A stretch of DNA of 64,000 nt from Achatina immaculata (GCA_009760885.1 CM019716.1:10858438-10922437); one strand, 5' to 3'; shown: positions 40,532 to 55,500, counted from the first letter of the stretch. The notes: generated from the sequence alone by a model not told the origin. Made by a program: numbers and translations.

Positions 40532-43500
40532 GAAAAGTTAGCATTGAGACATAGAAACAATGAAATGATTTTGAAAAAAAAACAATAAAAAAATTTTGGC
40601 AAAATTGCCTTTATGAAGGACAACAGAAAAAGACAAAACAAACAGATAAAAGCAAACAAATAAACTTATCTGCAGTCCAAGCAAACAAATAAGCTTATCT
40701 GCAGTCCAAGCAAACAAATAAACTTATCTGCAGTCCAAGCAAACAAATAAGCTTATCTGCAGTCCAAGCAAACAAATAAACTTATCTGCAGTCCAAGCAA
40801 ACAAATAAGCTTATCTGCAGTCCAAGCAAACAAATAAACTTATCTGCAGTCCAAGCAAACAAATAAGCTTATCTGCAGTCCAAGCAAACAAATAAACTTA
40901 TCTGCAGTCCAAGCAAACAAATAAGCTTATCTGCAGTCCAAGCAAACAAATAAACTTATCTGCAGTCCAAGCAAACAAATAAACTTATCTGCAGTCCAAG
41001 CAAACAAATAAACTTATCTGCAGTCCAAGCAAACAAATAAGCTTATCTGCAGTCCAAGCAAACAAATAAACTTATCTGCAGTCCAAGCAAACAAATAAGC
41101 TTATCTGCAGTCCAAGCAAACAAATAAACTTATCTGCAGTCCAAGCAAACAAATAAGCTTATCTGCAGTCCAAGCAAACAAATAAACTTATCTGCAGTCC
41201 AAGCAAACAAATAAGCTTATCTGCAGTCCAAGCAAACAAATAAACTTATCTGCAGTCCAAGCAAACAAATAAACTTATCTGCAGTCCAAGCAAACAAATA
41301 AACTTATCTGCAGTCCAAGCAAACAAATAAACTTATCTGCAGTCCAAGCAAACAAATAAACTTATCGACAGTCCAAGCAAACAAATAAACTTATCGACAG
41401 TCCAAGCAAACAAATAAACTTATCTGCAGTCCACTCTCTCTGAAGAAACTGGGCAGAATAAGGCCACAGGTGGAAGAGGAAATAGGCAGAGTCAGAGAGC
41501 CAGGCAAGCATTTATTCGGTCAGAGAGCCAGGCAAGAATTTATTCAATCATAGAGCCAGGCAAGCATTTATTCAGTCAGAGAGCCAGGCAAGCATTTATT
41601 CAATCAGAGAGCAGGCAAGCATTTATTCAATCAGAGAGCAGGCAAGCATTTATTTGGTCAGAGAGCCAGGCAAGCATTTATTCAATCAGAGAGCCAGGCA
41701 AGCATTTATTCGGTCAGAGAGCCAGGCAAGCATTTATTTGGTCAGAGAGCCAGGCAAGCATTTATTTGGTCAGAGAGCCAGGCAAGCATTTATTGGTCAG
41801 AGAGCCAGGCAAGCATTTATTCAATCAGAGAGCCAGGCAAGCATTTATTCAATCAGAGAGCCAGGCAAGCATTTATTTGGTCAGAGAGCCAGGCAAGCAT
41901 TTATTCAATCAGAGAGCCAGGCAAGCATTTATTCAATCAGAGAGCCAGGCAAGCATTTATTTGGTCAGAGAGCCAGGCAAGCATTTATTCAGTCAGAGAG
42001 CCAGGCAAGCATTTATTCAATCAGAGAGCCAGGCAAGCATTTATTCAATCAGAGAGCCAGGCAAGCATTTATTCAATCAGAGAGCCAGGCAAGCATTTAT
42101 TCAATCAGAGAGCCAGGCAAGCATTTATTCAATCAGAGAGCCAGGCAAGCATTTATTCGGTCAGCTAGAGACTTGAGGAGCAGGATAGAAAAAACAGTGG
42201 GGGAAGAGTACAGGAATAACAGTGTTAACCTTTGCTGTCTGTGTCGATTAAGAGAGTGTCTATTAGGGAAAGTGGAAAAGTACAAAGGAAATGAACAAGA
42301 ACAGAGATAAGGGACCAGTTATAGTCAAACAAAAGAAAGAGTTATTCAGAGAAAGCTAAACTGAGAATTCAGACCCACTGGGTGTAAACATCCAGTCTGG
42401 AAAATAAGGCGCTGTTCCGTAGCTTTATGAGCACATTCATCAGAAGAACAAGACAGGATGACAGTGACTGAAATGTCATATTTGTCCTCATAGTCTCATT
42501 GATTATAATGCTGATGAACAGGTTTGTTCATCTTGTTGGAGGTGTCATTGAGGTGTTGGCAGAATTGATCTCCTAAGCCAGTCTCTCTCATACATCATAT
42601 TACAACACTTGCATATTTTCATATAAATGATATTTTGGGATATGCAAATTAAGCACTTGTAAATGGATACCATGAATTTGGGAAATGCTACCTGGTTAGT
42701 TTCAGCAACAAAGGGGTAAATATTGCACCTGCCACTACCCCAGCATCTGAAACCAGGAAAGGATGTGTTGGCCAACTTGAGGTGGCTTCTGACTTGATGA
42801 ATGCAGTATAAAAGATTCACCCTGTTTTTGAGACAACTTTACATGGGAAAAAAGTGTGTCTTATATACTAGTAAATACTGTGCTTTGTTACTTATATTCA
42901 TTATCAAATAAAAAAGTTACTATCAGTTAGAGGTTAGTGAAAGTAACAGTTACTATCAGTTAGAGGTTGGTGAAAGTAACATGTTTTCTCTGGTCACATT
43001 TAGGCACCTCAGAAATCTGCCCACTGACCCTTTATTCCCTGCCAGGAAGCCCTGATTTAGGGTGTAGTCCACATTCATCTTCTTCAGAGTCATCATTTAG
43101 GGTGTAGATCAGATTCATCTTCCTCACAGTCATCATTTAGGGTGTAGATCAGATTCATCTTCCTCACAGTCATCATTTAGGGTGTAGACCAGATTCATCT
43201 TCCTCACAGTCATCATTTAGGGTGTAGACCAGATTCATCTTCCTCACAGTCATCATTTAGGGTGTAGACCAGATTCATCTTCCTCACAGTCATCATTTAG
43301 GGTGTAGTCCAGATTCATCTTCCTCACAGTCATCATTTAGGGTGTAGTCCACATTTGTCTTCTTCAGAGTCATCATTTAGGGTGTAGTCCACATTTGTCT
43401 TCCTCACAGTCATCATTTATGGTGTAGATCAGATTCATCTTCCTCACAGTCATCATTTAGGGTGTAGTCCACATTTGTCTTCTTCAGAGTCATCATTTAG

Positions 43501-46500
43501 GGTGTAGTCCACATTTGTCTTCTTCAGAGTCATCATTTGTTCTGTGAAGACAGAATATTTCTGTTCTCCTGATACTACTTGGTCAGATTGCTTTTAACAG
43601 ATCAAAAATATCAAATAACTGGGGAAAATGTCACCATAAGTAACTGTTTCAGAGTTAGGGCTATGTCTGTGATGTATTTAGCTCAGACTGATGGAGTATG
43701 TCTATGATGAATGAGCTGAGATTGATGGAGTATATCTATGATGAATGAGCTGAGATTGATGGAGTATGTCTATGATGAATGAGCTGAGATTGATGGAGTA
43801 TGTCTATGATGAATGAGCTAAGACTGATGGAGTATGTCTATGATGAATGAGCTGAGATTGATGGAGTATGTCTATGATGAATGAGCTGAGATTGATGGAG
43901 TATCTCTATGATGAATGAGCTAAGACTGATGGAGTATGTCTATGATGAATGAGCTGAGATTGATGAAGTTATGATGAATGACTACATAGAGGTATTTGGA
44001 CACCTGTTCAATGATTGTTAATCCAGACTTGGAAAATACACTATAAAGTATTACTTTTGGAAAGCTGGTTGCACTTTGTTGGTATTATATTGACAATTGA
44101 TTAGTTACTGAAAAATTATTAGATACTTTCAATAAACTTTGGCTTATTATAATATTTAACAATTAAGCATTTAAATAATGAGATACTTTCATCCAGAAGT
44201 TTGATGGAAGCATCTGATTTTCATCCAGAAGTTTGATGGAAGGATCTGAATTATGAGATACTTTCATCCAGAAGTTTGATGGAAGGATCTGAATTATTAG
44301 ATACTTTTATAGAAGTTTAATGGAAGCATCTGAATTATGAGATACCTTCATCCAGAAGTTTGATCTTTTCTTATATTCTTCCCATACTATTAAATGTCAT
44401 ATAGGGCTTGCAAGGTAGTTCACCAATTTTTCCTGTTTTCAGCAAGCTTTTCAACCTCATCAAGGGATTTTACGCCTATTAATTTGGCCTCTCTTAACAG
44501 TGTCCTCTTTAGAGTTTCACGCGGTCTGCCTCTTTTTCTTTGGCCTGTTGTGTTACACTTGATAGCTTGTTTTGGGATTCTCTGACTGTTTCTTCTCATC
44601 AAGTGACCAACATATGTCCATTTCCTTTTCCTGATCACCCATGAGACTGGTTGTTGTTCAGTCATCTGTCTTATCTCTGCAATGTTCTTGAATTTGTTCC
44701 ACTTGATGCTGAGTATTTTCCTTAGCATTTGTTTTCAAAGAGTCTAATTTCTTGTCTATTTCTTTAGTTGTTTTCCAGCTTTCACATGCATAAATGCATA
44801 AGTTTGATGGAAGATAAATAAATTATGAGATCCTTTCATCCAGAAGTTTGATGGAGGCTGTTTACCATTTTGAATCCATTTTGTTGAAACTTTTCAATAT
44901 TGACTCAAAAATAGGATAGACTTCAGATATGAAGATAAAATGGACAGTACCACATGAAGTATGAATGGTCGTAATTAAAATTAAAAACAGCAAAGTATGA
45001 AATGTTAGTTACTCTGATAAGCTTCCCTTGGAACAACTTTCTATCTTTTAATGGTTTTCAGTTAAAAATTGTTTTATATGAGAAAATGCTTTTCTGTCAA
45101 CTTTCTTCTTTTGTCTCCTTTGACCAAGATCTGAGAAATAAGACATAGATATTGAATTCTTATGATATTTAATGAACTTCAGAACATGGATATCGGACAG
45201 TCAAGATGGACACTGATTTCTTCCGGGGATACAAGAAAACAAGAATGCGACCAAATGAAATCTTAGTTTCCGTTACTTTACCTTTCACGAAAGAGGTAAA
45301 TATCAGCAGCACCACTATTATTCTTACTAATCATTATTATCAATATCATGAGAAATATCATGTACATAATCATCACCTCCACCAGCATAACTGACATCGT
45401 TGCTTTTATCACCACTAATTACATCTTTCACCACAGCTTCCTATATTTTTATCCTTGCGATATTATCCTCAGAAAGATTTCTATTACCAGTAATATAGTT
45501 TATATCATTTTTATCATATAGAACAATCTGCAACATCTACACATTCATTATCTTTCAATTCTGAGCCTGGTTATCATCCCTTGATGCTGTCCAACCATCT
45601 CTCAGTGCTACCCATCTATCCCTTGATGCTGCCCAACCATCTCTCAGTGCTGTCCAACCATCTCTCAGTGCTACCCATCCATCCCTTGATGCTGCCCAAC
45701 CATCTCTCAGTGCTGTCCATCCATCCCTTGATGCTGTCCAACCATCTCTCAGTGCTACCCATCCATCCCTTGATGCTGTCCAACCATCTCTCAGTGCTGT
45801 CCAACCATCTCTCAGTGCTACCCATCTATCCCTTGATGCTGCCCAACCATCTCTCAGTGCTGTCCAACCATCTCTCAGTGCTGTCCATCCATCCCTTGAT
45901 GCTGCCCAACCAACTCTCAGTGCTGTCCATCCATCCCTTGATGCTGCCCAACCAACTCTCAGTGCTGTCCATCCATCCCTTGATGCTGCCCAACCATCTC
46001 TCAGTGCTGTCCAATCATCTCTCAATGCTGTCTGTCTATCTCTCAGTGCTGTCCAGCCATCACTCAATGCTGTCATCTATTTCTTGATGTTGTGCACCCA
46101 TCTGTTTCATTATCTACCCTCATTCTTTTTCTCTTAAGTATGATTTTTAGTAGATTATTATGTCACTTTCTAAGCATATCAGATTCACATTTTTTTTACT
46201 GTAAACTGACAGTTGATAGTATATTTGAAAACTTTAGTTGTAATGAGTCTGCCAAATCTGAATCAAACTGCCCATCTTTGTTTTCATCTTTACATATGGA
46301 TAACAAAGTTAAAAATTTCCTACAACTTCAGAATGAGTACTTTTATGGCTACAAGCAAGCTGGACGTAAAGAAGATGACATATCCATTGTGAATGCTGGG
46401 ATGAGAGTTGATCTCGGTGATACTGGCACGTATATCCAGGACATCACTCTGGCATTTGGTGGCATGTCATTTAGCACTGTTCTAGCAACAAAGACAATGG

Positions 46501-49500
46501 AGGCTTTGAAGGGAAGGTCAGTTTTCCACATTTTAATTGGTTGAGAGATTAGCCAGATTTTTTCGGCTGTTAAAGCTGCACACTAAAGTATAGTATGGAG
46601 AACCAGTAAATCTTATTTAACATTTTTCAGTCAATTTCTTTACACAGAGCACAGTTAGCATAAGTGTCAGAGATGATCTTGTCATCAATGGCTGCAAACC
46701 AAGGGTGATAAAGACACTGTCACACAGTGTCACTAGAATGGCCAGACAAATAAGAAAAGGAATGTCAGTATGTTTCCCTGTGCTTTGGAGTCTGCTGAGA
46801 AATCTGCCTCAAACTCCTCTCTGGGGTGTAAGTAGGGCCACCATAACTTGACCTGAAGCCTGGAATGTAAGTAGGGCCACCATAACTTGACCTGAAGCCT
46901 GGAATGTAAGTAGGGCCACCATAACTTGACCTGAAGCCTGGAATGTAAGTAGGGTCACCATAACTTTACCTGAAGCCTGGAATGTAAGTGGATCCATCAT
47001 AACTTGACTTGAAGCCTGAAATGTCAGTAGGGTCACCATAACTTGACTTGAAGCCTGAAATGTCAGTAGGGTCACCATAACTTGACCTGAAGCCTGAAAT
47101 GTAAGTAGGGTCACCATAACTTGACCTGAAGCCTGGAATGTAAGTAGGGTCACCATAACTTTACCTGAAGCCTGGAATGTAAGTAGGGTCATCATAACTT
47201 GACTTGAAGCCTGAAATGTCAGTAGGGTCACCATAACTTTACCTGAAGCCTGGAATATAAGTAGGGCCACCATAACTTGACCTGAAGCCTGGAATTGTAA
47301 GTAGGGCCACCATAACTTTACTTGAAGCCTGGAATGTAAGTAGGGTCACCATAACTTTACCTGAAGCCTGGAATGTAAGTAGGGTCACCATAACTTGACC
47401 TGAAGCCTGAAATGTCAGTAGGGTCACCATAACTTGACCTGAAGCCTGGAATGTAAGTAGGGCCACCATAACTTTACCTGAAGCCTGGAATATAAGTAGG
47501 GTCACCATAACTTGACCTGAAGCCTGGAATGTAAGTAGGGTCATCATAACTTGACTTGAAGCCTGGAATGTAAGTGGATCCATCATAACTTGACTTGAAG
47601 CCTGGAATAAGTAGGGCCACCATAACTTTACCTAAGCCTGGAATGTAAGTAGGGTCATCATAACTTGACTTGAAGCCTGAAATGTCAGTAGGGTCACCAT
47701 AACTTTACTGAAGCCTGGAATAAGTAGGGCCACCATAACTTGACTGAAGCCTGGAATATAAGTAGGCCACCATAACTTACCTGAAGCCTGAATGTAAGTA
47801 GGGTCACCATAACTTGACTGAAGCCTGGAATAAGTAGGGCCACCATAACTTTACCTAAGCCTGGAATGTAAGTGGATCCATCATAACTTGACTTGAAGCC
47901 TGAAATGTCAGTAGGGTCACCATAACTTGACTGAAGCCTGGAATAAGTAGGGCCACCATAACTTGACTTGAAGCCTGAAATGTCAGTAGGGTCACCATAA
48001 CTTTACTGAAGCCTGGAATGTAAGTGGATCCATCATAACTTGACTTGAAGCCTGGAATGTAAGTAGGGTCACCATAACTTGACCTGAAGCCTGGAATGTA
48101 AGTAGGGTCACCATAACTTGACCTGAAGCCTGGAATGTAAGTAGGGTCATCATAACTTGACTTGAAGCCTGAAATGTCAGTAGGGTCACCATAACTTTAC
48201 TTGAAGCCTGGAATGTAAGTGGATCCATCATAACTTGACTTGAGGCCTGGAATGTAAGTAGGGCCACTATAACCTGATGTGTTTGTTACAGTTATTCAGT
48301 TATAAAAATATTACATTTAGAGTCATACTTAAATCCACTTGCTTTTCTTGAGAAGTCAGTTCTTTATTTTCTGTGCTGCTCCTGACCATGTTTTGATGAA
48401 CCAGATGTTTAGGGAACCAGGCTACTGAAGTAGTTAGTGCAGTCGTCTTTCATGGGTGCTTTGATCCCAGCAGAAAGACTCCAGTCATAAAAAACAGTTA
48501 CTTGGCTCATCCAACTGAAGAAATGTGGGGTAGCCAAGTATGATGCCAATCATGCCACCTTTCAATATGCTGACAGGTCACTTAAGATGTGGACACTAAA
48601 AATCCTCCAGGTACTAAGCCAGGTTTTACATGCTAGCCTACACATTTCAGCAGAATGGATGAGGTTATCATTTTTTCTCTTGTAGAATTTGACTGTTAGA
48701 ACAAAGTGTTAGCATGTCACGGCATGAAGAGTTCAGCAATTTGTATTTGATTATTTCTGGTTTATTTGGCAAAATAATAATAAGTAATATGTTTCAAAAC
48801 TATTTACCTAAGTCAGTTTTCACATATGTCAGATTTATATGAGCAGCATTCTTCAGAATAGTTTTCACAGTTGATACTGCAAAACTCATTTCACGAGAGA
48901 CCGAGGATGAATTTTGTCCACCTTCATACTTCCATATCATTCTCAATTTCACTTCCAAATCAGATGAAACACATTTGCAAACTGTTTCTTTTGTTCCCTC
49001 TTTACTGCCAGCCATGGTGCAGAATATAAAAAAATATTGGTAAAAATGCCGAAAATGCACTTCATTATATCACAGAGATATTAACACAGTACAAGATAGG
49101 TGAAAACTAGCAGAATATAGCCTTTCCAGGATGTGCTGGCTTGCATGTGCGGTAACTTAAGCTTCAAGCACATTTCAAGTGTTTTGCGTAGACAATTTCA
49201 TAAACTTTGTGCATATTTAGATTTTCTAATATAAGCATGGATTTATGTATATTAATTTTACATGTGTTGAGAGCCACCTGTATAACTTTTTGTGCTTCAT
49301 ATCCATGAAGAGTTTTTAAATGTATCTTACATATTACATCCTTCCTGTGCCGTTAAACGTCACATAGGGCTCGCATAGTTGTTTGCCAAGTTTTCCTGTT
49401 CTCTGCGAGTCTTTCAACTTCATGAGGGATGTTATGCCCACTAAACTGGCTTCTCTTAACAATGTTCTCTTTAGAGTTTCATGTGGTCGACCTCTTTTTC

Positions 49501-52500
49501 TTCGGCCTGTTGTGCTCCACTTGATAGCTTGTTTCGGTATTCTCTGATTGTTTCTTCTCATCACATGGCCTACATATGTCCATCTTCTTTTTCTGATCAC
49601 CTATGAGACATGTTGTTGTTTGCTCATCTGTCTTATCTCTGCATTGTTCTTGAATTCGTTCCACTTTATACCAGGTATTTTCCTTATGCATTTGTTTTCA
49701 AAGAGTCTAATTTCTTGTCTATTTCTTGAGCTTATTTCAAGCTTTCGCATGTATAAATGAGGGTGGATATTAAATTTGAATTGAATAATCTTAGCTTGGT
49801 TTTTGTGCTTATAACTTTTGAATTCCATATGTTCTCAAGATTCTTGAAGGACAAAGCTGCTTTTTGCAGTTCGAATTCTTTCTTCCTGATGTCACCATCC
49901 TGGTCCATGTAGCTGCCAAGTTATGCAAATTGGTTTACTTCATCAACAGCTGTTCCTTCTTCGTATATTTTTCCTTCTTGTTTAATGAGAAGTTTCGTTA
50001 TTTTTTTGTTTTCTCTTTGTTAATTTCAAGACCTATTTTGCTAGCCAAGGAAGACAGGGAATCTGTTTTTTCCCTCATCGAGTTCACATTGTCACTGATA
50101 AGAATTATGTCATCTGCAGAATCAATCTTCTATTTGGGTCCCATGTACCCAATCAAATTTAAATGTTTAACTTCAATTAAATGCTAGCAAATGCATACAT
50201 TCTGTAATTTCTTCTAATATATACTATTTATATTTTATCTCAGTACAAGATAGGTGAAAACTAGCAGAATATAGCCTTTCCAGGATGTGCTGGCTTGCAT
50301 GTGCGGTAACTTAAGCTTCAAGCACATTTCAAGTGTTTTGCGTAGACAATTTCATAAACTTTGTGCATATTTAGATTTTCTAATATAAGCATGGATTTAT
50401 GTATATTAATTTTACATGTGTTGAGAGCCACCTGTATAACTTTTTGTGCTTCATATCCATGAAGAGTTTTTAAATGTATCTTACATATTACATCCTTCCT
50501 GTGCCGTTAAACGTCACATAGGGCTCGCATAGTTGTTTGCCAAGTTTTCCTGTTCTCTGCGAGTCTTTCAACTTCATGAGGGGATGTTATGCCCACTAAA
50601 CTGGCTTCTCTTAACAATGTTCTCTTTAGAGTTTCATGTGGTCGACCTCTTTTTCTTCGGCCTGTTGTGCTCCACTTGATAGCTTGTTTCGGTATTCTCT
50701 GATTGTTTCTTCTCATCACATGGCCTACATATGTCCATCTTCTTTTTCTGATCACCTATGAGACATGTTGTTGTTTGCTCATCTGTCTTATCTCTGCATT
50801 GTTCTTGAATTCGTTCCACTTTATACCAGGTATTTTCCTTATGCATTTGTTTTCAAAGAGTCTAATTTCTTGTCTATTTCTTGAGCTTATTTCAAGCTTT
50901 CGCATGTATAAATGAGGGTGGATATTAAATTTGAATTGAATAATCTTAGCTTGGTTTTTGTGCTTATAACTTTTGAATTCCATATGTTCTCAAGATTCTT
51001 GAAGGACAAAGCTGCTTTTTGCAGTTCGAATTCTTTCTTCCTGATGTCACCATCCTGGTCCATGTAGCTGCCAAGTTATGCAAATTGGTTTACTTCATCA
51101 ACAGCTGTTCCTTCTTCGTATATTTTTCCTTCTTGTTTAATGAGAAGTTTCGTTATTTTTTTGTTTTCTCTTTGTTAATTTCAAGACCTATTTTGCTAGC
51201 CAAGGAAGACAGGGAATCTGTTTTTTCCCTCATCGAGTTCACATTGTCACTGATAAGAATTATGTCATCTGCAGAATCAATCTTCTATTTGGGTCCCATG
51301 TACCCAATCAAATTTAAATGTTTAACTTCAATTAAATGCTAGCAAATGCATACATTCTGTAATTTCTTCTAATATATACTATTTATATTTTATCTCAGAA
51401 AATGGGATGAATCATTAGTAGAGGCTGTGTGTTCTCCAGACATGCTCCCTGCTGACCTTCACCTCTCACCTGGCTCTCCTGGTGGCATGGTTGCATACCG
51501 AAGGACTCTTACTCTGAGCTTTTTCTTCAAATTTTATACTGCTGTCACTTACCATATGCAGAAGGTAATTCTTTTACATTTCATTTGTCTTTATAGCTGT
51601 GTAGCTTCATTAACAATAATTTTCACAGTTGATACTGCAAAACTCATTTCACGAGAGACCGAGGATGAATTTTGTCCACCTTCATACTTCCATATCATTC
51701 TCAATTTCACTTCCAAATCAGATGAAACACATTTGCAAACTGTTTCTTTTGTTCCCTCTGGTATATCTTTACTGCCAGCCATGGTGCAGAATATTAAAAA
51801 ATATTGGTAAAAATGCCGAAAATGCACTTCATTATATCACAGAAATATTAACACAGTACAAGACAGGTGAAAACTAGCAGAATATAGCCTTTCCAGGATG
51901 TGCTGGCTTGCATGTGCGGTAACTTAAACTTCAAGCACATTTCAAGTGTTTTGCGTAGACAATTTCATAAACTTTGTGCATATTTAGATTTTCTAATATA
52001 AGCATGGATTTATGTATATTAATTTTACATGTGTTGAGAGCCACCTGTATAACTTTTTGTGCTTCATATCCATGAAGAGTTTTTAAATGTATCTTACATA
52101 TTACATCCTTCCTGTGCCGTTAAACGTCACATAGGGCTCGCATAGTTGTTTGCCAAGTTTTCCTGTTCTCTGCGAGTCTTTCAACTTCATGAGGGGATGT
52201 TATGCCCACTAAACTGGCTTCTCTTAACAATGTTCTCTTTAGAGTTTCATGTGGTCGACCTCTTTTTCTTCGGCCTGTTGTGCTCCACTTGATAGCTTGT
52301 TTCGGTATTCTCTGATTGTTTCTTCTCATCACATGGCCTACATATGTCCATCTTCTTTTTCTGATCACCTATGAGACATGTTGTTGTTTGCTCATCTGTC
52401 TTATCTCTGCATTGTTCTTGAATTCGTTCCACTTTATACCAAGTATTTTCCTTATGCATTTGTTTTCAAAAGAGTCTAATTTCTTGTCTATTTCTTGAGC

Positions 52501-55500
52501 TGATTTCAAGCTTTCGCATGTATAAATGAGGGTGGATATTAAATTTGAATTGAATAATCTTAGCTTGGTTTTTGTGCTTATAACTTTTGAATTCCATATG
52601 TTCTCAAGATTCTTGAAGGACAAAGCTGCTTTTTGCAGTTCGAATTCTTTCTTCCTAATGTCACCATCCTGGTCCATGTAGCTGCCAAGTTATGCAAATT
52701 GGTTTACTTCATCAACAGCTGTTCCTTCTACATATATTTTTCCTTCTTGTTTAATGAGAAGTTTCATTATTTTTTTGTTTTGCCTTTGTTAATTTCAAGA
52801 CCTATTTTGCTAGCCAAGGAAGACAGGGAATCTGTTTTTTCCCTCATCGAGTTCACATTGTCACTGATAAGAATTATGTCATCTGCAAAATCAATCTTCT
52901 ATTTGGGTCCCATGTACCCAATCAAATTTAAATGTATAACTTCAATTAAATGCTAGCAAATGCATACGTTCTGTAATTTCTTCTAATATATACTATTTAT
53001 ATTTTATCTCAGAAAATGGGATGAATCATTAGTAGAGGCTGTGTGTTCTCCAGACATGCTCCCTGCTGACCTTCACCTCTCACCTGGCTCTCCTGGTGGC
53101 ATGGTTGCATACAGAAGGACTCTTACTCTGAGCTTTTTCTTCAAATTTTATACTGCTGTCACTTACCATATGCAGAAGGTAATTCTTTTACATTTCATTT
53201 GTCTTTATAGCTGTGTAGCTTCATTAACAATAATTTTATTGTGCAGGATAAACGTGATAGTAATTTTACTATGCAGAATAAATGTGATGGTAGATCTATG
53301 GTACAGGATAAGTGTAATAGTAGTTTTACCATGCAGGATAAGTGTGATGGTAGTTTTATGGTACAGGATAAATGTAATAGTAATTTTACTATGCAGAATA
53401 AATGTGATGGTAGTTCTATGGTACAGGATAAGTGTAATAGTAGTTTTACTGTGCAGGATAAGTGTGATAGTAGTTTTATGGTACAGGATAAGTATAATAG
53501 TAGTTTTACTATGCAGGATAAATGTGATAGTAGTTTTATGGTGCAGGATAAGTGTAATAGTAGTTTTGTAATGTGGACAATCAAAAAATTTTGAACATAT
53601 CAAAAGAGAAAATGATTTTATTCACAAATACAAATATTTTTGCAGAAAATCATCATGAAACCTTTACCTCTGGAAGCAGTCAGTGCCTGTGAAGATCTTG
53701 CTCGTGGCATCAGTCAAGGAAGTCAGTTCTACAGTATCCAGCATCCTCTCTCTGCCGCAGACACTATTGGGAGACCACTAGTCCACAGAGCAGCCCTTGC
53801 TCAGTGTACAGGGGAGGCTATTTATTTAGATGATCTTCCAGTCACTGAAGGTAAGGAGCACTTTTACTAAGCTTTTGTTCCTCTGTGTCAGTGTTTTACT
53901 AAGCTTTTGTTCCTCTATGTCAGTGTTTTACTAATCTTTTGTTCCTCTATGTCAGTGTTTTACTAAGCTTTTGTTCCTCTATGTCAGTGTTTTACTAAGC
54001 TTTTGTTCCTCTATGTCAGTGTTTTACTAAGCTTTTGTTCCTCTATGTCAGTGTTTTACTAAGCTTTTGTTCCTCTATGTCAGTGTTTTACTAAGCTTTT
54101 GTTCCTCTATGTCAGTGTTTTACTAAGCTTTTGTTCCTCTATGTCAGTGTTTTACTAAGCTTTTGTTCCTCTATGTCAGTGTTTTACTAAGCTTTTGTTC
54201 CTCTATGTCAGTGTTTTACTAATCTTTTGTTCCTCTATGTCAGTGTTTTACTAATCTTTCATTCCTCTATGTCAGTGTTTTACTAAGCTTTTGTTCCTCT
54301 ATGTCAGTGTTTTACTAAGCTTTTGTTCCTCTATGTCAGTGTTTTACTAATCTTTTGTTCCTCTATGTCAGTGTTTTACTAAGCTTTTGTTCCTCTTTAT
54401 CAGTGTTTTACTGAGCTTTTGTTCCTCTATGTCAGTGTTTTACTAAGCTTTTGTTCCTCTAGATCAGTGTTTTACTAATCTTTTGTTCCTCTATGTCAGT
54501 GTTTTACTAATCTTTTGTTCCTCTATGTCAGTGTTTTACTAATCTTTTGTTCCTCTATGTCAGTGTTTTACTAAGCTTTTGTTCCTCTATGTCAGTGTTT
54601 TACTAATCTTTTGTTCCTCTGTGTCAGTGTTTTACTGAGCTTTTGTTCCTCTATGTCAGTGTTTTACTAATCTTTTGTTCCTCTATCTCAGTGTTTCCAA
54701 GAATGTGGTATATGCACCACCAGTTATGTGCAAGTAGTTTTCAAATGCTGGTTGGAGAAAATAATTATAATTTTAAAATAATTTACATTTAGAAGTAATT
54801 CAGTTTTAAAATCCTCATCATCTCTGCACAGATTGCATGACTGTATTTACCTTGTATGCATATGCTGCTGCTGATGATGATTAAATAATTAATTTTAAAG
54901 TAAAACTAAAGAAAGTGAATTCCATTTTTAATAAACTTTCTTAACAGTCAGTATTTCTGTACCTGACACTGATTTTCCCCTGGTCAGTGGTATTTCATTT
55001 AAGATCATGCTCCAAAACTTATATGAAACCACTTTGACTTTGGGATATACTGGTGTTTTGGTGAGGTTTTTCAGCAGATATATCTGTAAGTGAGTGAACT
55101 AAGTGGTGAAATTGATTATTAAAGGTAAAATTAATGAGTTGAGTGACGTGCTTTATAGAGTGAAAGAATGAAAAAACACTTCCCAGTTAGTAACTGAACT
55201 AAATGTCTTATTTATTGTACAGACCTTGCACTACCACCAAAAAAAAATTTAATTTCTACAAATAGTAAACAACAAAGCTTTCATGTGATAAAGTAATAGA
55301 ACACTGTACTGTATGGTAAAAGTAACAGAATGCAGTACTGTAAGGTTAAAGTAACAGAACACTGTACTGTATGGTTAAAGTAACAGAATACTGTACTGTA
55401 TGGTTAAAGTAACAGAACACTGTACTGTATGGTTAAAGTAACAGAACACTGCTGTATGGTTAAGCTTTAAAAAAATCATAGACAAAGCACTATTAGATGT

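Larger units (their letters stand above)
48862..53195. repeat. Local triplication carrying LINE fragments and two copies of exon 15
   Basis: Three related blocks: about 48862-50238, about 50239-51619 (with exon 15a) and about 51620-53230 (with exon 15b). Shared LINE sequence is offset by 1,154 bp between the first two and 1,612 bp between the last two. The first block ends in the exon acceptor TATCTCAG but lacks the exon. Confidence 0.88.

Noticed and set aside
53195..53603. Frames on both strands with [10 protein letters not shown] and KTTITFILH repeats
   Set aside because: Produced by the 30-bp array between exons 15b and 16; no independent evidence for coding.
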